Below are positions 1-13,600 of a stretch of DNA of 64,000 bases, in pieces. The notes below the pieces were generated by a model. It saw only the letters and a list, made by a program, of their open reading frames with translations. It had not been told where the DNA came from and did not search any database. The stretch's first letter is position 1. The number at the start of each line of letters is the position of its first letter. The position numbers and the translations under genes were made by a program. This DNA comes from Tubiluchus corallicola (taxonomy: Eukaryota; Priapulida; Priapulimorpha; Priapulimorphida; Tubiluchidae): the NCBI GenBank assembly GCA_030141605.1, contig JAQGDQ010000505.1, forward strand, positions 32,615 through 96,614, given 5' to 3'.

Positions 1-59
1 GAAGCGCCAACAGAAACTGGCAATGATCTTCCTGATCCCCCAACAAAGGCAGGAGTAAG
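1..59 (-). CDS. Laminin alpha exon 26 (tentative, cut by the window edge)
   Basis: After a T-rich acceptor (catttttag-type) the phase-0 frame reads LTPAFVGGSGRSLPVSVGAS to the edge. The phase agrees with exon 25. The same bases read on the plus strand also give an open frame ending at a donor-like GTAAGC, so strand and reality are uncertain. Confidence 0.35.
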
Positions 60-3000
60 CTAAAAAATGATGTACAAAAGTATAAAAATTAATGTTACTG
101 AGATTCCAGATGAAAGCATGCAACAAGTATTGAAGACTGCAACAAAAAAGCTGTTATTAACACATTGTAGTCTGCGCAAAACTAATAAAGACAAAGTTTG
201 CAGATAGGGGCGTAGCCAGGTTCTAAAGTTAGGGGGAGGAAGCACATAAAAAAGGTGCCGTGACACTGACCAAACAATTTTTAATGCTTTGATTATACAT
301 TTCAAATTTGCATTTAAAATCAAAGTGCAAGGAAGATGCAGTTTTAAAGGAAGCACAAACTTGTTATTTTTTTGTAAAAATAAGACATTATGAAAAGTTT
401 TACAGTAACCTCATAAATCTCAAAACATAATAAAAACATGCGTGTTATTTCAATTTTAAACGCAAAATGCAAACAAAATGAACGAATTTTGGCGCCGTCG
501 AAAAGATGACAATTTTAAAAAATGTGCTTGGGGGAACGGTTGCTCCCTTTCCTTCCCTATTAGCTATGCACTGTTTGTAGACACATACAGTACATTGTAC
601 ATTATTAGATTGGCAGGCAAATTACTATTTCTTTTAGTATATTTTCACAAATGCAGCAGATGCAGAAATTGTGTAATTTCACTTTTGGCAGCAATACATT
701 GTGTGAAGCTTACTTTTAACTTTTCTAGTTTGGCATAGGCGGCCTTTACAGCTGCCCGAAGATTCAGTAACCTCGCATCTAGTTTTTCCTTTGCAGCAGC
801 AACATTCGATGCTTTCTGATCAACTCTTGACAGCAAGTTTGACACCTTACGTGAATTCTCTGACAATCGACTGGCTGAAATATTGAATAAAACAGCTAGA
901 CCTGAAGAACTAATTGCTTTGTACACATAATAACAGTACAAGATAACATATTAATAATAATAATAATAATAACATATTAATAATAACACTTGATAATAAC
1001 AATAAGAAGTAATAAAGCCATTGTTATTACAATGAGGTTAACGACGATAATGACAATCAATGCTGGTAATGGAGACACTAATTATGGACAATGGTAATGA
1101 AATGATGAGACAATGAGGATGACTATGACAAGGACAACAAAGAATGATGATGGCAATAACGAAGATAAACAAATGATGATAAGATGACCTTTCCAAAATC
1201 TAGAAACAGATAGCTACTGTAACAGCAAGCAAGAATGCAGCCGCCTATGCAAAAATTTAGCACCAAACTGTTACTGTTTATTGTTGTACAAAAGGACAAA
1301 AATACCTTTGATCTTTATCCTTTTGATGAGATTGGCTCGATGTATAGCCTCTTGCTCCACAATCAACGCTGTCCTATTGCAGGCAGCTCTTTCGTTGGAA
1401 ACCTTGTAATAGACAACTTCTATTTGTTAGGATTACACAATGACCATGAACCGAATAAACCTTATTATTTTAAATTAAACAAACAAACTACAATTATGTC
1501 CAATCTGTACATGATGTGGATCTAAGTCTACAATACTAACTCCTCGTAATAGACAAATTTTCACTTTCCTGAGATTTGAATGATTAAAATCGATGTAAAC
1601 ATTACGCTAGTAAGATAATATTTGAATTCCTGAACCATAGCATTTTTATTCTTGTCAGTTAGCTTACCCTTTCCTCCAGGTAAGCTGCTTCTTTAACTTG
1701 AGTGATTCCTCTAGCTTCAATGGCTTTCAGGGAGTTGTACGTATCGAACAACTGTTTTGAAATTTCAGAAGCACTGTGAATATAGTTTCTGACAATTGTA
1801 AAATTTTGTCCTATCGTTTCAATCAAAATTGGCAGCACGTGTTTTCCCTTCATATCAGTCATAACAATACTTGTATCTAAAAACAGTAAAACTATTTTAA
1901 GTTTGAGATAGATAGTGAGTAAAAGAATGAGTGAAATTTGGTTTGCAATTGCAAAAAAATAGCATATCTTTCTAATTGTGATATCCACTAAACCACACCA
2001 TACGCAAATAGATAGCTCACCTTTTACAAAATCGATAATCTTTCTCGAGGTGGCAAAAGCTCTTTTTTCAAGAGCTATGCTGGAATTGTTTGCGGTCATA
2101 ATCAGTAAGTTCATTTGTCCTGCAAAAATTGAGAACAACTAAAATTCTTGGTAGGATACAGGTAAACAATAATCAGAGACGTGTACACAGATATGACTAG
2201 CAGTAAAAAAACAACTATATATTCTGAAATCTTTGCCTGCTCAGTCAAAAGCAAAATCAAAATTTAATCTTAAATTGTCCAACGTCCACTGCCAAAGAAA
2301 CTCTTTATATGAAATCATGTTGTGCACCCCAGTCAGATAAGAGGAATTTTGCAGAACGAAAAAACAACAAGTGGCTTACTTGCCCTGTCTATCAGATTTC
2401 CACATAAGTCCTTCAGCCATTTGCCTTCTCGCAACAAATAATTTAGAATTCTTGCAATGTACATAGCTATTAAGGATTCACTATGCCCAACGTCTTCATT
2501 GATAACTTTATACATTTCATGCACAATGTCGTCAGTCCAATCGTCTTCAAAAATATCATCAAAATCGTCACCAGAACCAAAATCGATGAAATCATCGTCA
2601 TCATCCGTGAATTTCTCAGCGACATCACCACATTCGCAATGTTTGCTATTATCGACAGTTTCAACTGTCAACTGTAAAGCACCTGTTGGCTTGGCTTTGC
2701 TATTACACTTGCAAGGCTTTGCTGTCTCCCCCGGAGGAAACACATAATCAAATTTCTTGTCAACTGGTTGCCGAATTATCTGAAATGATGGAGAAACTGG
2801 TTCAGTAATGGCTACTGAAGTAGCAGTGGCCTCCATAGATTCAATGTTGAACTCAGGTTCCTCATCAGCATCTGATTCAAAATAAAAATCTTCCGTGTTT
2901 TCCTTTTCAGGTAATTCCGGAGGAGGACCTGGAATAATGGGTGGCATAATAGTTGCTTCAGCTGCAAAAGAACTTTCAAATGTTTTGTCACCTCCAACAG

Positions 3001-6000
3001 AAGTTACACTGATGTCTTCAAAAGAAGTCACATCTGGTACAGTGTGATATTTAGCGGTAGATGACATTGTGCTAGTAACAAGATAGGACTCGGTAGCAAC
3101 TTTTACCACATGCTTGCTACCGGATGGGTCGGTATGACTTAGGTCTGGAAGAACTGCACTAATAAGTGTGTTGTCAGTGTCGTAGAAATTACTTTCTGAA
3201 AAATCCATCAAAACGGTTTCAGTGGATGAATCCGCATAAGACAATTCAGTTGTTTTCAATTCTGTTGTAGACTCTGTAGTAGCATTATCCTCTGAAAAGT
3301 TGTAATATTATTTACGTTTTATTTAGAAAGTTAAAACAGCTTGAGAAACGTTAAAGCTGCATAGTACCTAAAATCACAGCAGCAGCCACACTTTCTGATT
3401 GCTCATCAATACTCAAGCTTGTTAATTTTAATGATTACCTCCTTAGCTAAACACAGTCATGCATCTTGAGCAACCAAATAATTTAAATTATCGTAACTTA
3501 GCTGCACCCTATATATATTTTATTACTAACAAGTTAATATCTGCAAGCATACATACATAAAATGATATGTCAAGATTACATTATAATATTTATATATATA
3601 TATATATATATATATTTACAAGTACATAATAAATTTTACAATAAATGTGTTGCACACATCGCATATGACGACTTTATATATGCACCTATTACAGAATGAC
3701 CTGAAGACAAGCAAATGTACAGAAAATGCATGTTTCATTAATGAAATTAATACCACTTTACCTCCTCCCCATAACCAGTCCCATACTGGAAATGCACCAC
3801 GCTTTATTCTTGGTGAATGATCTAGAACTGCTGCTTTTGCGCAAAACTGCAAAAAGTAAGCATAATGAACAAATGCTTATCTATACAAAACATTTCTGAG
3901 CTCACTTGTGAAAAAAGCTGTAACTGTGTCTAGTAAATAGTTGTCATCATATTTTTATATCAAAAATTAAATTAACATTTTTTTGTGAAAGATATAATTT
4001 AGCATCATTTTGCTAACTATGATAAATGTCCTACCTGTTCAATGTAGTCGCGCACTCGTTTCACAGATAGAAATGCACGATGCATTGCATTGTACACATC
4101 CACCATTACCCACCTCCTTTCTATGATTCGTGTCATCACATCAGTAGTACTTTCACATGTTAGTGAACTGTAAATAAATCAAGCTGTTTTCTGTTCTACA
4201 GCCTATATTTAAATAATAGTGCACATCACATTCATTTTTCTTAATAAGGCCATGTCACAGTTGAATACTGAAAGTTGAAAGAAAACGGAGACAATAGTAA
4301 TAAGCAACGTCAATAGAAATGATTAGACTGTTAAATGATCTTCAAAATTTTAGACAAATTGAACATATGTCACAAACCTTTGTAAGTTCTTAAGGCTTTC
4401 TCGTTGCTGACTAAGTGATCGTATAAACCCAATAATTTCAGTTTTAGCAGTAGCCAGAGATGCAGTTTTTTGCAACGCATGCATATTCTTTATCTCCTCA
4501 TGCAACACTTTCTTAAATAGTTTCATTTCAGTAAATGCTACAGCAAGATCCTGTGCAATAAAACAAAAAAAACAGCTGACGATGATACAACTAACATATT
4601 AAACAGAAGTAAGATTCATAGCTGACGATGATACAACTAACATATCAAACAGAAGTAAGTTTCATAGCCGACGATGATACAACTAAAATATCAAACAGAA
4701 GTAAGATTCATAGCTGACGATGCTACAACTAACATATTAAACAGAAGTAAGATTCATAGCTGACGATGATACAACTAACATATTAAACAGAAGTAAGATT
4801 GATAGCTGACGATGATACAACTAAAATATCAAACAGAAATAAGATTCATAGCTGACGATGATAAAACTAACATATCAAACAGAAATAAGATTCATAGCTG
4901 ACGATGATACAACTAACATATCAAACAGAAGAAAGTTTCATAGCTGACGATGATATAACTAACATATCAAACAGAAGTAAGTTTCATAGCCGACGATGCT
5001 ACAACTAACATATTAAACAGAAGTAAGATTCATAGCTGACGATGATACAACTAACATATTAAACAGAAGTAAGATTCATAGCTGACGATGATACAACTAA
5101 AATATCAAACAGAAATAAGATTCATAGCTGACGATGATACAACTAACATATCAAACAGAAATAAGATTCATAGCTGACGATGATACAACTAACATATTAA
5201 ACAGAAGTAAGATTCCTAGCCGACGATGATACAACTAAAATATCAAACAGAAGTAAGTTTCATAGCCGACGATGATACAACTAAAATATCAAACAGAAGT
5301 AAGATTCATAGCTGACGATGCTACAACTAACATATTAAACAGAAGTAAGATTCATAGCTGACGATGATACAACTAACATATTAAACAGAAGTAAGATTGA
5401 TAGCTGACGATGATACAACTAAAATATCAAACAGAAATAAGATTACATAGCTGACGATGATACAACTAACATATCAAACAGAAGAAAGTTTCATAGCTGA
5501 CGATGATATAACTAACATATCAAACAGAAGAAAGTTTCATAGCTGACAATGATATAACTAATATATCAAACAGAAGTAAGATTCATAGCTGGCGATGATA
5601 CAACTAAAATATCAAACAGAAGTAAGATTCATAGCTGACGATGATATCAACTAACATATCAAACAGAAGTAAGATTCATAGCTAACGATGGTACAACTAA
5701 TATATCAAACAGAAGTAAGTTTCATAGCTGGCGATGATAGTACTTCATGTCACCAACATATAAAACCAGTTATTTAAAATGCACTACTAGCTAACCAATG
5801 AAATGACAGTATATAACAGGTACTGGTTCCTATCACCAAGTACATAGCAAAAAACTAAACAGTTTTAAAATAATTACAAAATACTGCAAAAAAGGAAAAG
5901 TATCATTAAAGGTAGACCACCAAGTAAAAATAAGAAAGACTAAAAATTGTCCTTACCTTGAGTCTGCTTTTTGCGTCATCCAAAAACGATTTTGCTCTAA

Positions 6001-9000
6001 AATACATTTTCTCGTACCCTCTGATAGTGCCCAAAATCTTCAAATTGTCCTGATATTTAACAAAAATTTCAAACAAAATTTGGAAAACAGTATATTTTAA
6101 TTCACTCATAAAGCAAGCTGAAATGACCACACAGAGTAATGTGCGTGAAAAACAAAAAATGCAAAATATAAGAGAAAGAAAACAAAGGAACTAACAAAGG
6201 AAACTTTAAGCCAGTAAAAAATGCATTCAGCAGCCGACATATGTAGCTGTATGTATCCAGCTTATCAAAAAATAAGTACTGGTAATACCATAGCATATAA
6301 AAGCCTAATGATACAAAAAATAATTCAGTCCATGTAATAGCTAGTATATGCATAGAAATGTCTATGTACCTATAATAAAAATAAATGCAACAAATCAAAT
6401 AAACATAAGCTAGGAAAATCAAAATATTTTCAACATCAAAATATTCAAAAAACACTTTACGCAGTCTTTAACAATGACTTCAAATATTTAGCTTGCTAAG
6501 TATGACAGAGTGCTGCTCTGCCAGTGAAAACTCACAACTGCCTTGTTGTAACAGTGAATTTTACTCATCAATTCACGTGTGATTTCAGTTTTTTCTGTAG
6601 TGATGGCTTTTTTGCTACAGGTGAGATTAAGACTATTCGTTTGAAATTTGTATGGTATTAATCTGGCAGCAAGTGGAAATTTTCTGTTTATTGTATTCGG
6701 ATTCGCTTGCCATTGCCTGCAATTAGGTCAGCTTGATACTGCCATGGCCATTTTAGCTTTGTTTTAAATTAAATCCTTTGCAACACATACTTCACACAGC
6801 AGTCTCGGAAACTACAGGCATACTTGCACGTCTACATATTTTGGCAAATTGGTTGAACGTCTGATCGAGAAACAACTGACAAAGTTCTTTCAAGAATGTC
6901 ACCTAACTGACACAGCACAAGAAGGCTTCATCCCAGGATGGAACTCAGTCAGATATTTATTACGATTAATAACGACTTTCAAAAACCACTGAACTTAAGG
7001 AGTGAAATATTTGCAATATGCTGTACTTTTGAAAGAGCTTTTGATAGCAAATGGTATGAAGTGCAACTCTACAAGCTGCTGGACATGAATGTTAAGGAAA
7101 CCTACTTGATGTAATCAGAGATTTTTTGAGCAATGCAAAAATGAATTTTAAAATTAGTAATCATATATCAACAACTTATGAATGCAGTATAGTATCTCCA
7201 AGAATCTGTTCTTCCTCCATTACTATTTAGTAAGTTTGAAAACGTAAACGTCAAACTGATTAGTGATAACATAAATACGATGATGATGGCACTATATATA
7301 TATTAATATATTCGCACATTTTAATTATTATAACAGTGCAATTTATAAATACTTGCTACTAACAATTTACAAGAATATATATTCACTTAGTTGTATAGCC
7401 ATAGGAGAAGAAACAAATAATAGCAATAATAGGTGTTACAACATTGCTCAAGAGTTTAGTAATAGTTGCTGTTGTAGGTGGAGGACAAATATAAATTCTG
7501 CTGCAAATAAGAAAGATGTACTTCCTGTAGGATGGAAAGAGAATGACTGGCAAAATATTGGCACAGACTCAAAATGGATGATAAAGAAATAATTTACGTG
7601 AACGATCAACTTGTTAGAGTAAGAACTGACTAAGCATGCACGTATTATTATGCTTTTGATTAGTTATTCAGAAATGATGTTATCAAGCCTAACTAATAGA
7701 TGTTGTATTGAGTCGTGTATTTTCATTAACAACTTCAAGTTAAATTGTGCCTGCAAACAGAGGTAAATGAAGAATTAAATAATAATAATAATAATAATAA
7801 CACATTATTATTCGTGTACATGAATTGTGAAAAAGGCTTTTGTCAATATATGTAGCAACATAAACCAAATGCGTTTAGTGGCACAAACACTTTATTATTG
7901 ACTGTCTTTTCTGTACACTACGTTGTGACTACTAGATTAAAACTGTAAAAGCTCAAATCAGTTGAAACTTATTAACCTTGGGTAATGCATATCAGAAACC
8001 AGTCAGGTGAGAAAATGATTCACTGTAGTCTAACTTGCTGTAAAGTTGTAAAGTTGCTGAAATTTATAAAGTTCATAAATCAAACACGTGAATCAGTTCA
8101 TGACATGAATACATAAACATGTCCCTAAGAAGAAAGCCCAATATCTGCTTACCATCAATTGCACCTGTACATTCTCGGCTCTGAAAACAGACCTCCTAGT
8201 TTCTTGGACCTCACCCCAGGCTTTCATTGAATACAGTTGAAGATGAGCAAGGGCTTCATTCACGCGAAGAAGTTTCACGTTTGTCACGTTCACTTTTGTA
8301 TCCATCGGCTTACAACAACTGAAAACAAACAATCCATGAAAGAGGCAGCTTCTTGTGACATTAAAAAAAGTCGCATCCTCTTTGGGATGCATTGCAACTT
8401 CAACAAACAGATGAACATAATAAAAAGCTATAATTCTTATTAGAAAGCACTTTCCATTTCTCAGTATTTTGAATTCACTGATATTGTACCATTGAAACAT
8501 CGTAAAGTCTACTGTTGATAATATGGTTTAATTTTATTTCTGGTTTTCTTTATTTTTTGAATTTGCACATAAAACAAAATTAACTTTTAACATAGCACTT
8601 TTGAAAGATGCAATAGTTTTTATGAACTAACATTAAGAAATTGCACATGGTGAGAAGTGGTGTGTTAATTTTTTGCATATCTAGAAACAGCCCAATTTTT
8701 AATTTTTTAACATGAAAAGTGTAGATATCAAGCATAATTATGTATTATTGTGTATAATTAATAAGTACATAATTATGTGTTTATGCATAGAAGAGAACTT
8801 CTACAGTTTAGCATAAATAATTTTAATCCTCATAAATCTGCATTTGCATAAATAGTAGTTACACAATACCAGTTTTCTTATTAAGTTTTCTGACAACAAA
8901 CTTGCAGACAAACACTCTTATCAGGCTAACTTGAATGTTCTCTATAAACAAAATGTGATCACTTATCAGCTTTCATCTTTCTATTAAGAAAAGATTCGTC

Positions 9001-10567
9001 TGTACGACAGTTTAATGATAATGTTAAACAAATAACGGCCATACAAATGATGACTACATCATTAACAACATTCATTCCAGTTCAAATGTTGAACTATTTT
9101 AAAGCACAAAAGATTCTCAACTTATAGTTTAGCACTGTATTTAAGCATTGCAACTACTTCGTAAAGTTGGTTGCTTGTCCGCGTTTTTCATTTCTGATAA
9201 GTTTGGTTTTAAAAGTTTTATAATATTAGGCAAGTAACATTGTGTGTTTATTAACATTTGACAGATAGAAACTTTAGAAATGAAAGTGACATCAAAGATT
9301 ACAATAGTTAAATTTACTAGCAAATTTCAGTTATTGTGGTTTGCTTCACATACATTCTTGTAGAACTTAAAGTCAAGCTCAGCTTCAAGTTTATTTCGAT
9401 TAAGAGTCATTACAAAAAAGGCAAATTTATTGATAGAACAGATAAATGAGTTTTTGTAAGGAATGTTCGTGAGCATGCGCGCCAGTGTCGCGCGCATTGT
9501 TTCTAGCCGACTAATCAACGAATCACATCCGTCATCTTCTTGAAAATCACCCATTTGCTTCCGGTGAAACCCCACCCTCTCTCCACCCACTACTAAAGTA
9601 GGAATGTAATTTTTGTGTGAACATTAGGTTTAGGTACTTTTAACATTGCAGTGTTTTTTTGGAGTGGATTTTTTATATATAATTGTTCAAACTACTTTAC
9701 TAGGCATTTGGTATGATTTTGTAATGTATTGAAATATTGCAAACAATGCTTTATTGCGCTAACATCATAGATGCAAGCAATACTGTGATTAGTATAGTCA
9801 CGTATTGAGTGGGGCGGTATTTATATGTCTCCCACCTTTTTTTGTCTTGCCACCTCGAATGTATTGTCATTTTAGCAAATGACCTCATTTTCTCAACGAA
9901 ATTTCATTCTTGGTGCTTTTGCAAAAAACTAACCAAGTTCAACCAATTTTACCTTTAGGTCGGTTTTATGAACATTAGTTATCAAAAACGTGCTTTTAGA
10001 CATATAATTATATAGTGTTTCTCTAGTCTCTACTCTCGTTACACCCGCGCAAAGTTATCGACTAGTTTGATGGACTAGTTCCGGAGGTTTATAATGTTTA
10101 TTCCTCGCCCATCGTGAAGCCATGTCTGGCATCTTGAGGATCAGCTGGCAGAAGACAGATACAACATCTGTGCTGTCTGGAGATGAACGAAACTTCGGAT
10201 TCTTACTACCGGTTTTTGTGCGCGGCTGACGTATGCAATCGATATCTAGTAATTATTTCATGTTGCGAATAAAAATTAGAATATAAAGTGAGTAGAATGA
10301 AATTTATTGAAAATAAACTATTTATAATAAGAAATCAAGTAAGATAAGATGAGGCGACAAATTAAAATTTCATTGATTCATTCCCTTTTCCACTTGAAGA
10401 GTCAGCTATGCTGTTTTTGTTTTCTAATATCTTGTTCAAAATTGTTTTATCAAAGACCTTGTTTTGTTTTCCAATGTTCCAAATAACGCTTAAAATCCTT
10501 GGAACATGAATAAATTCAAATGGTGGTCGTCCCCTATCTCTTTCTCTCTCTCTTTTTCTCTATCTAC

Positions 10568-10649
<82 letters not shown>

Positions 10650-13600
10650 CCTTCTCTCTGTCTCTCTTTCTCCAAAATTGTTTCTATATATAAATTACAA
10701 ATCATTTATAAGTACAGAAAATAATTTATAAATCACAATGCTGGTCATACAACTCATCTAAAAACGAAAAAAATCTAAAATCCAAAAAATTAGTTCTAAA
10801 TCTTCAGAAGATAAAACAATTATACAGCTTAATGCATTCAAAATATTACCTTACCCCCTTAATGGATTCAAAGCCAATTGGGTTGCTAATAGTTCAAAAA
10901 AGGAAGCCTTTTTATCAAATTTCCTCCTCTCTACGTCATCCAGAATTTCCTTTGCAAAGTGGGTGTACTGATCTAGCATTCTAAAGTTTTTTCGCCGGGA
11001 AAGTACGCTGTAGAAGTCACTGACCACGGAACGTACAGCTGAAGAAAACGTATACGGTCATTATTGTGAAAGTAGTAACATTAGTCACGTGTATCTTTAG
11101 CAGTTTATTAAACATTTATTTACATAGTAAATGTAAAACATACATTTCACTATTGTAAACTGTAACATGAATGGTTTCACATTTTCCTCACTAATCTTAA
11201 AACAATTTCATCTTTCATTGTCTTCACATTGTACAGTCAGTGAATGTTGTCAGAAGTTTAAAAACTCACCATCTGTTCTTGTATAAACATCTTTAGCTAT
11301 TTGAACAAAAGATGCCAAGCTGCTGTAGTAGTGTTTCCTTTCTTCTTCAAGTTTCTCGTAATCTTTTATTTTCTTACAAGATATAAGATGTAATTTCTTT
11401 TGTAAATATATTACTAAAAAGTGCAAAACAAAGTCAAAGAAGAAGACTGATATAACAATAAAATAATGGAAAAATGCAGGAGAAGAAAAGAAATTCATAA
11501 CAAATTATATCTAGTGACTTCAAGAGAATGCACAGGCGGAGTGGTATTTATCCAGTTAAAGTGGTTATTAAATCTAAGCTTGCATAACAAAATCATCCGT
11601 AAGTCGGCAATTAAGTTTTTGTAGAAATTCACATATTCTGAATCTCTATTTCATGAGGATCATTTTGATACCAAACTCATTGCTCTAAGCTGTTATTTCT
11701 AAGTGAGATAATCCACAATGAAGTTGCAGGCTATGCACTGAAAAACATAACCTTGAGAAAATCGCTATTAACGTTAGCCATTGTTTTTTGTCGCGTTTCT
11801 ACAAAACACTTAGCAACCGCACAAATTTTGGTTGCTACGGACTTTGCAAGAACACATTGAAGTTATGTCTAAATCCAGTACGTAGCTCTTCCTGACGAAG
11901 GTCTGGACTTGGCAGCAAAAAAACCCTAAGCAAAATGACTGCTTCCACGACCTACTATAGGAGTCTGAACATACGAGTTTTTGACAATTGTAGTACTAGT
12001 TTCTAGTCAGAATAGTGGGTAGGGGGTTAAAAAATTAAATTTTTAGTATTTTTTGAAAATTTTCTTATAATTTGAAGCTAGAATATAAAAGCCTAATACA
12101 TTTACCATTTGCTTTTATAAAAACCAAAATTTTCATGCATTTTACATTGAGACATCATAACATAGTTTTCACTACGCTGACTTGCGGAAGGTTTTGGTTT
12201 GCAAGCACACAAATACAAAATATATCTTTTTTTTGCCTAACCATAAAATAAATGATACACAAAATTACTTCACAACAGAAAAAAGAATAAGCATGAAACT
12301 ATATAGCTCATACACAATTTTATATGCACCAAAAAAATTTAACGTGAGAAGTCTTCAAAAATCGAGTAACTCTTAGTCCAAAAAACTCACTATTTCAGCC
12401 CTCTGTTCAATTCCAATCAGTTTTGGTTCTGTATTTGAGGCATCCAACATCACAGACAGCAACATTCTCGAAACCTCTTCAGTTCCTGTGTCACGTTTCA
12501 CCTTATAAGCAAAAAACACATTTACGGAATATTTTCAGCAAGAATAAAAAGTAGAAGTGGTATGTATACACATCTCAGTGTAAATAGTTATTATGCTTCA
12601 TATAAAAAGAAACATTTACTATAAAAGTCATTGTAGATGCTTAGCAAATTTAATTAAACGTGACAACTGACAGAGCTAAAAATCTACTAAATTAAATCAA
12701 ATTAAATCAAATCAAATCTACCAATTTTATACTAGCAGCAATCAAATATTCAGTCAATATTTTCGTACTTCCTTCAAAAAATTTATAAAAACCTTTAGTC
12801 CACAACATTTGTAGAATTATTTGAAATTTCTCAAGCGATTTTGTATATCTGTTATGATCTGTGCTTTTTTTCTGCAATAACAACAGTCTGCTGATTACAA
12901 TATGAAGACAGTGATACATGGAAGAAGTTTACCAAGAGCAAAATCTGCAGGCATGGTACCGTGTGTTCAGACTAACGTGTTTGATTAATTAAGTGGCAGG
13001 TAAAAATATTCAAATTTGATTTCATTATTTTTCTTCTTCCCAAATAAATGGTTTTAACAAGCAAATAGAGTGACTGGGCTTTCAATTTAACAAATACATC
13101 GTTATATGTGTGCTTGCATAACAAAACCGTCCATAAGACTACGTTAAAACTGCATTATGATGCTTCAAAGTAGAATGACCCAAAAATTTGGTCAACTGTC
13201 AATTTTTCGTATTTTGCAAAAACCAACTCTAAATATATTGGACTTTCATATTCTAGCATCAAATTATCAAGAAAGTGTTCAAAAACACTCAAAATTTAAT
13301 TTTATAACTCCTTACTCACTTTTCTGTCTAGAAACTAGTACTGCAATTCTAAAAAACTCATTTTCAAACTCTGATAGTACCACGTGGGAGCACTCATTTT
13401 GTTTCATTTTTTTGTGTTGACAAACCCAAACCTTCCGTCAGGAAGAGCCACCTAAACATAACTTCAAGGTGCTTTTGTGAAGTCCATAACAACCATACTT
13501 TCGTATAGTTGCTAAGTATTTTGTAGAGACGCGACGAAAAACAATGACGGACTTTAACAACTATTTTCTCAAGATTATGTTCTTCACTGCATAGTCTGCA

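Larger units (their letters stand above)
8319..10854. other. Laminin intron between exons 16 and 15
   Basis: About 2.5 kb. It contains the candidate nested ORF at 9354-9554, a short plus-strand fragment reading GILRISWQ (about 10120-10150) that resembles a LINE tail, and the (CT)n tract. The rest is AT-rich with no recognisable content. Confidence 0.6.

Noticed and set aside
1235-1525. Plus-strand 96-codon frame
   Set aside because: Antisense of laminin exon 24, which is needed for phase.
2457-2747. Plus-strand 96-codon frame
   Set aside because: Shadow of laminin exon 21; Ser-rich only because the coding strand is Asp-rich.
4573-5739. Regular 46-bp units suggest a CRISPR array
   Set aside because: Units are contiguous with no unique spacers, and the context is an animal intron. 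It is a minisatellite.
10110-10235. Plus-strand frame MSGILRISWQ as a gene
   Set aside because: Resembles a LINE tail (LRISWQ) for a few residues only, then diverges; too short to call.
10490-10724. Arg-Glu and Ser-Leu repeat proteins
   Set aside because: Translations of the (CT)n tract.
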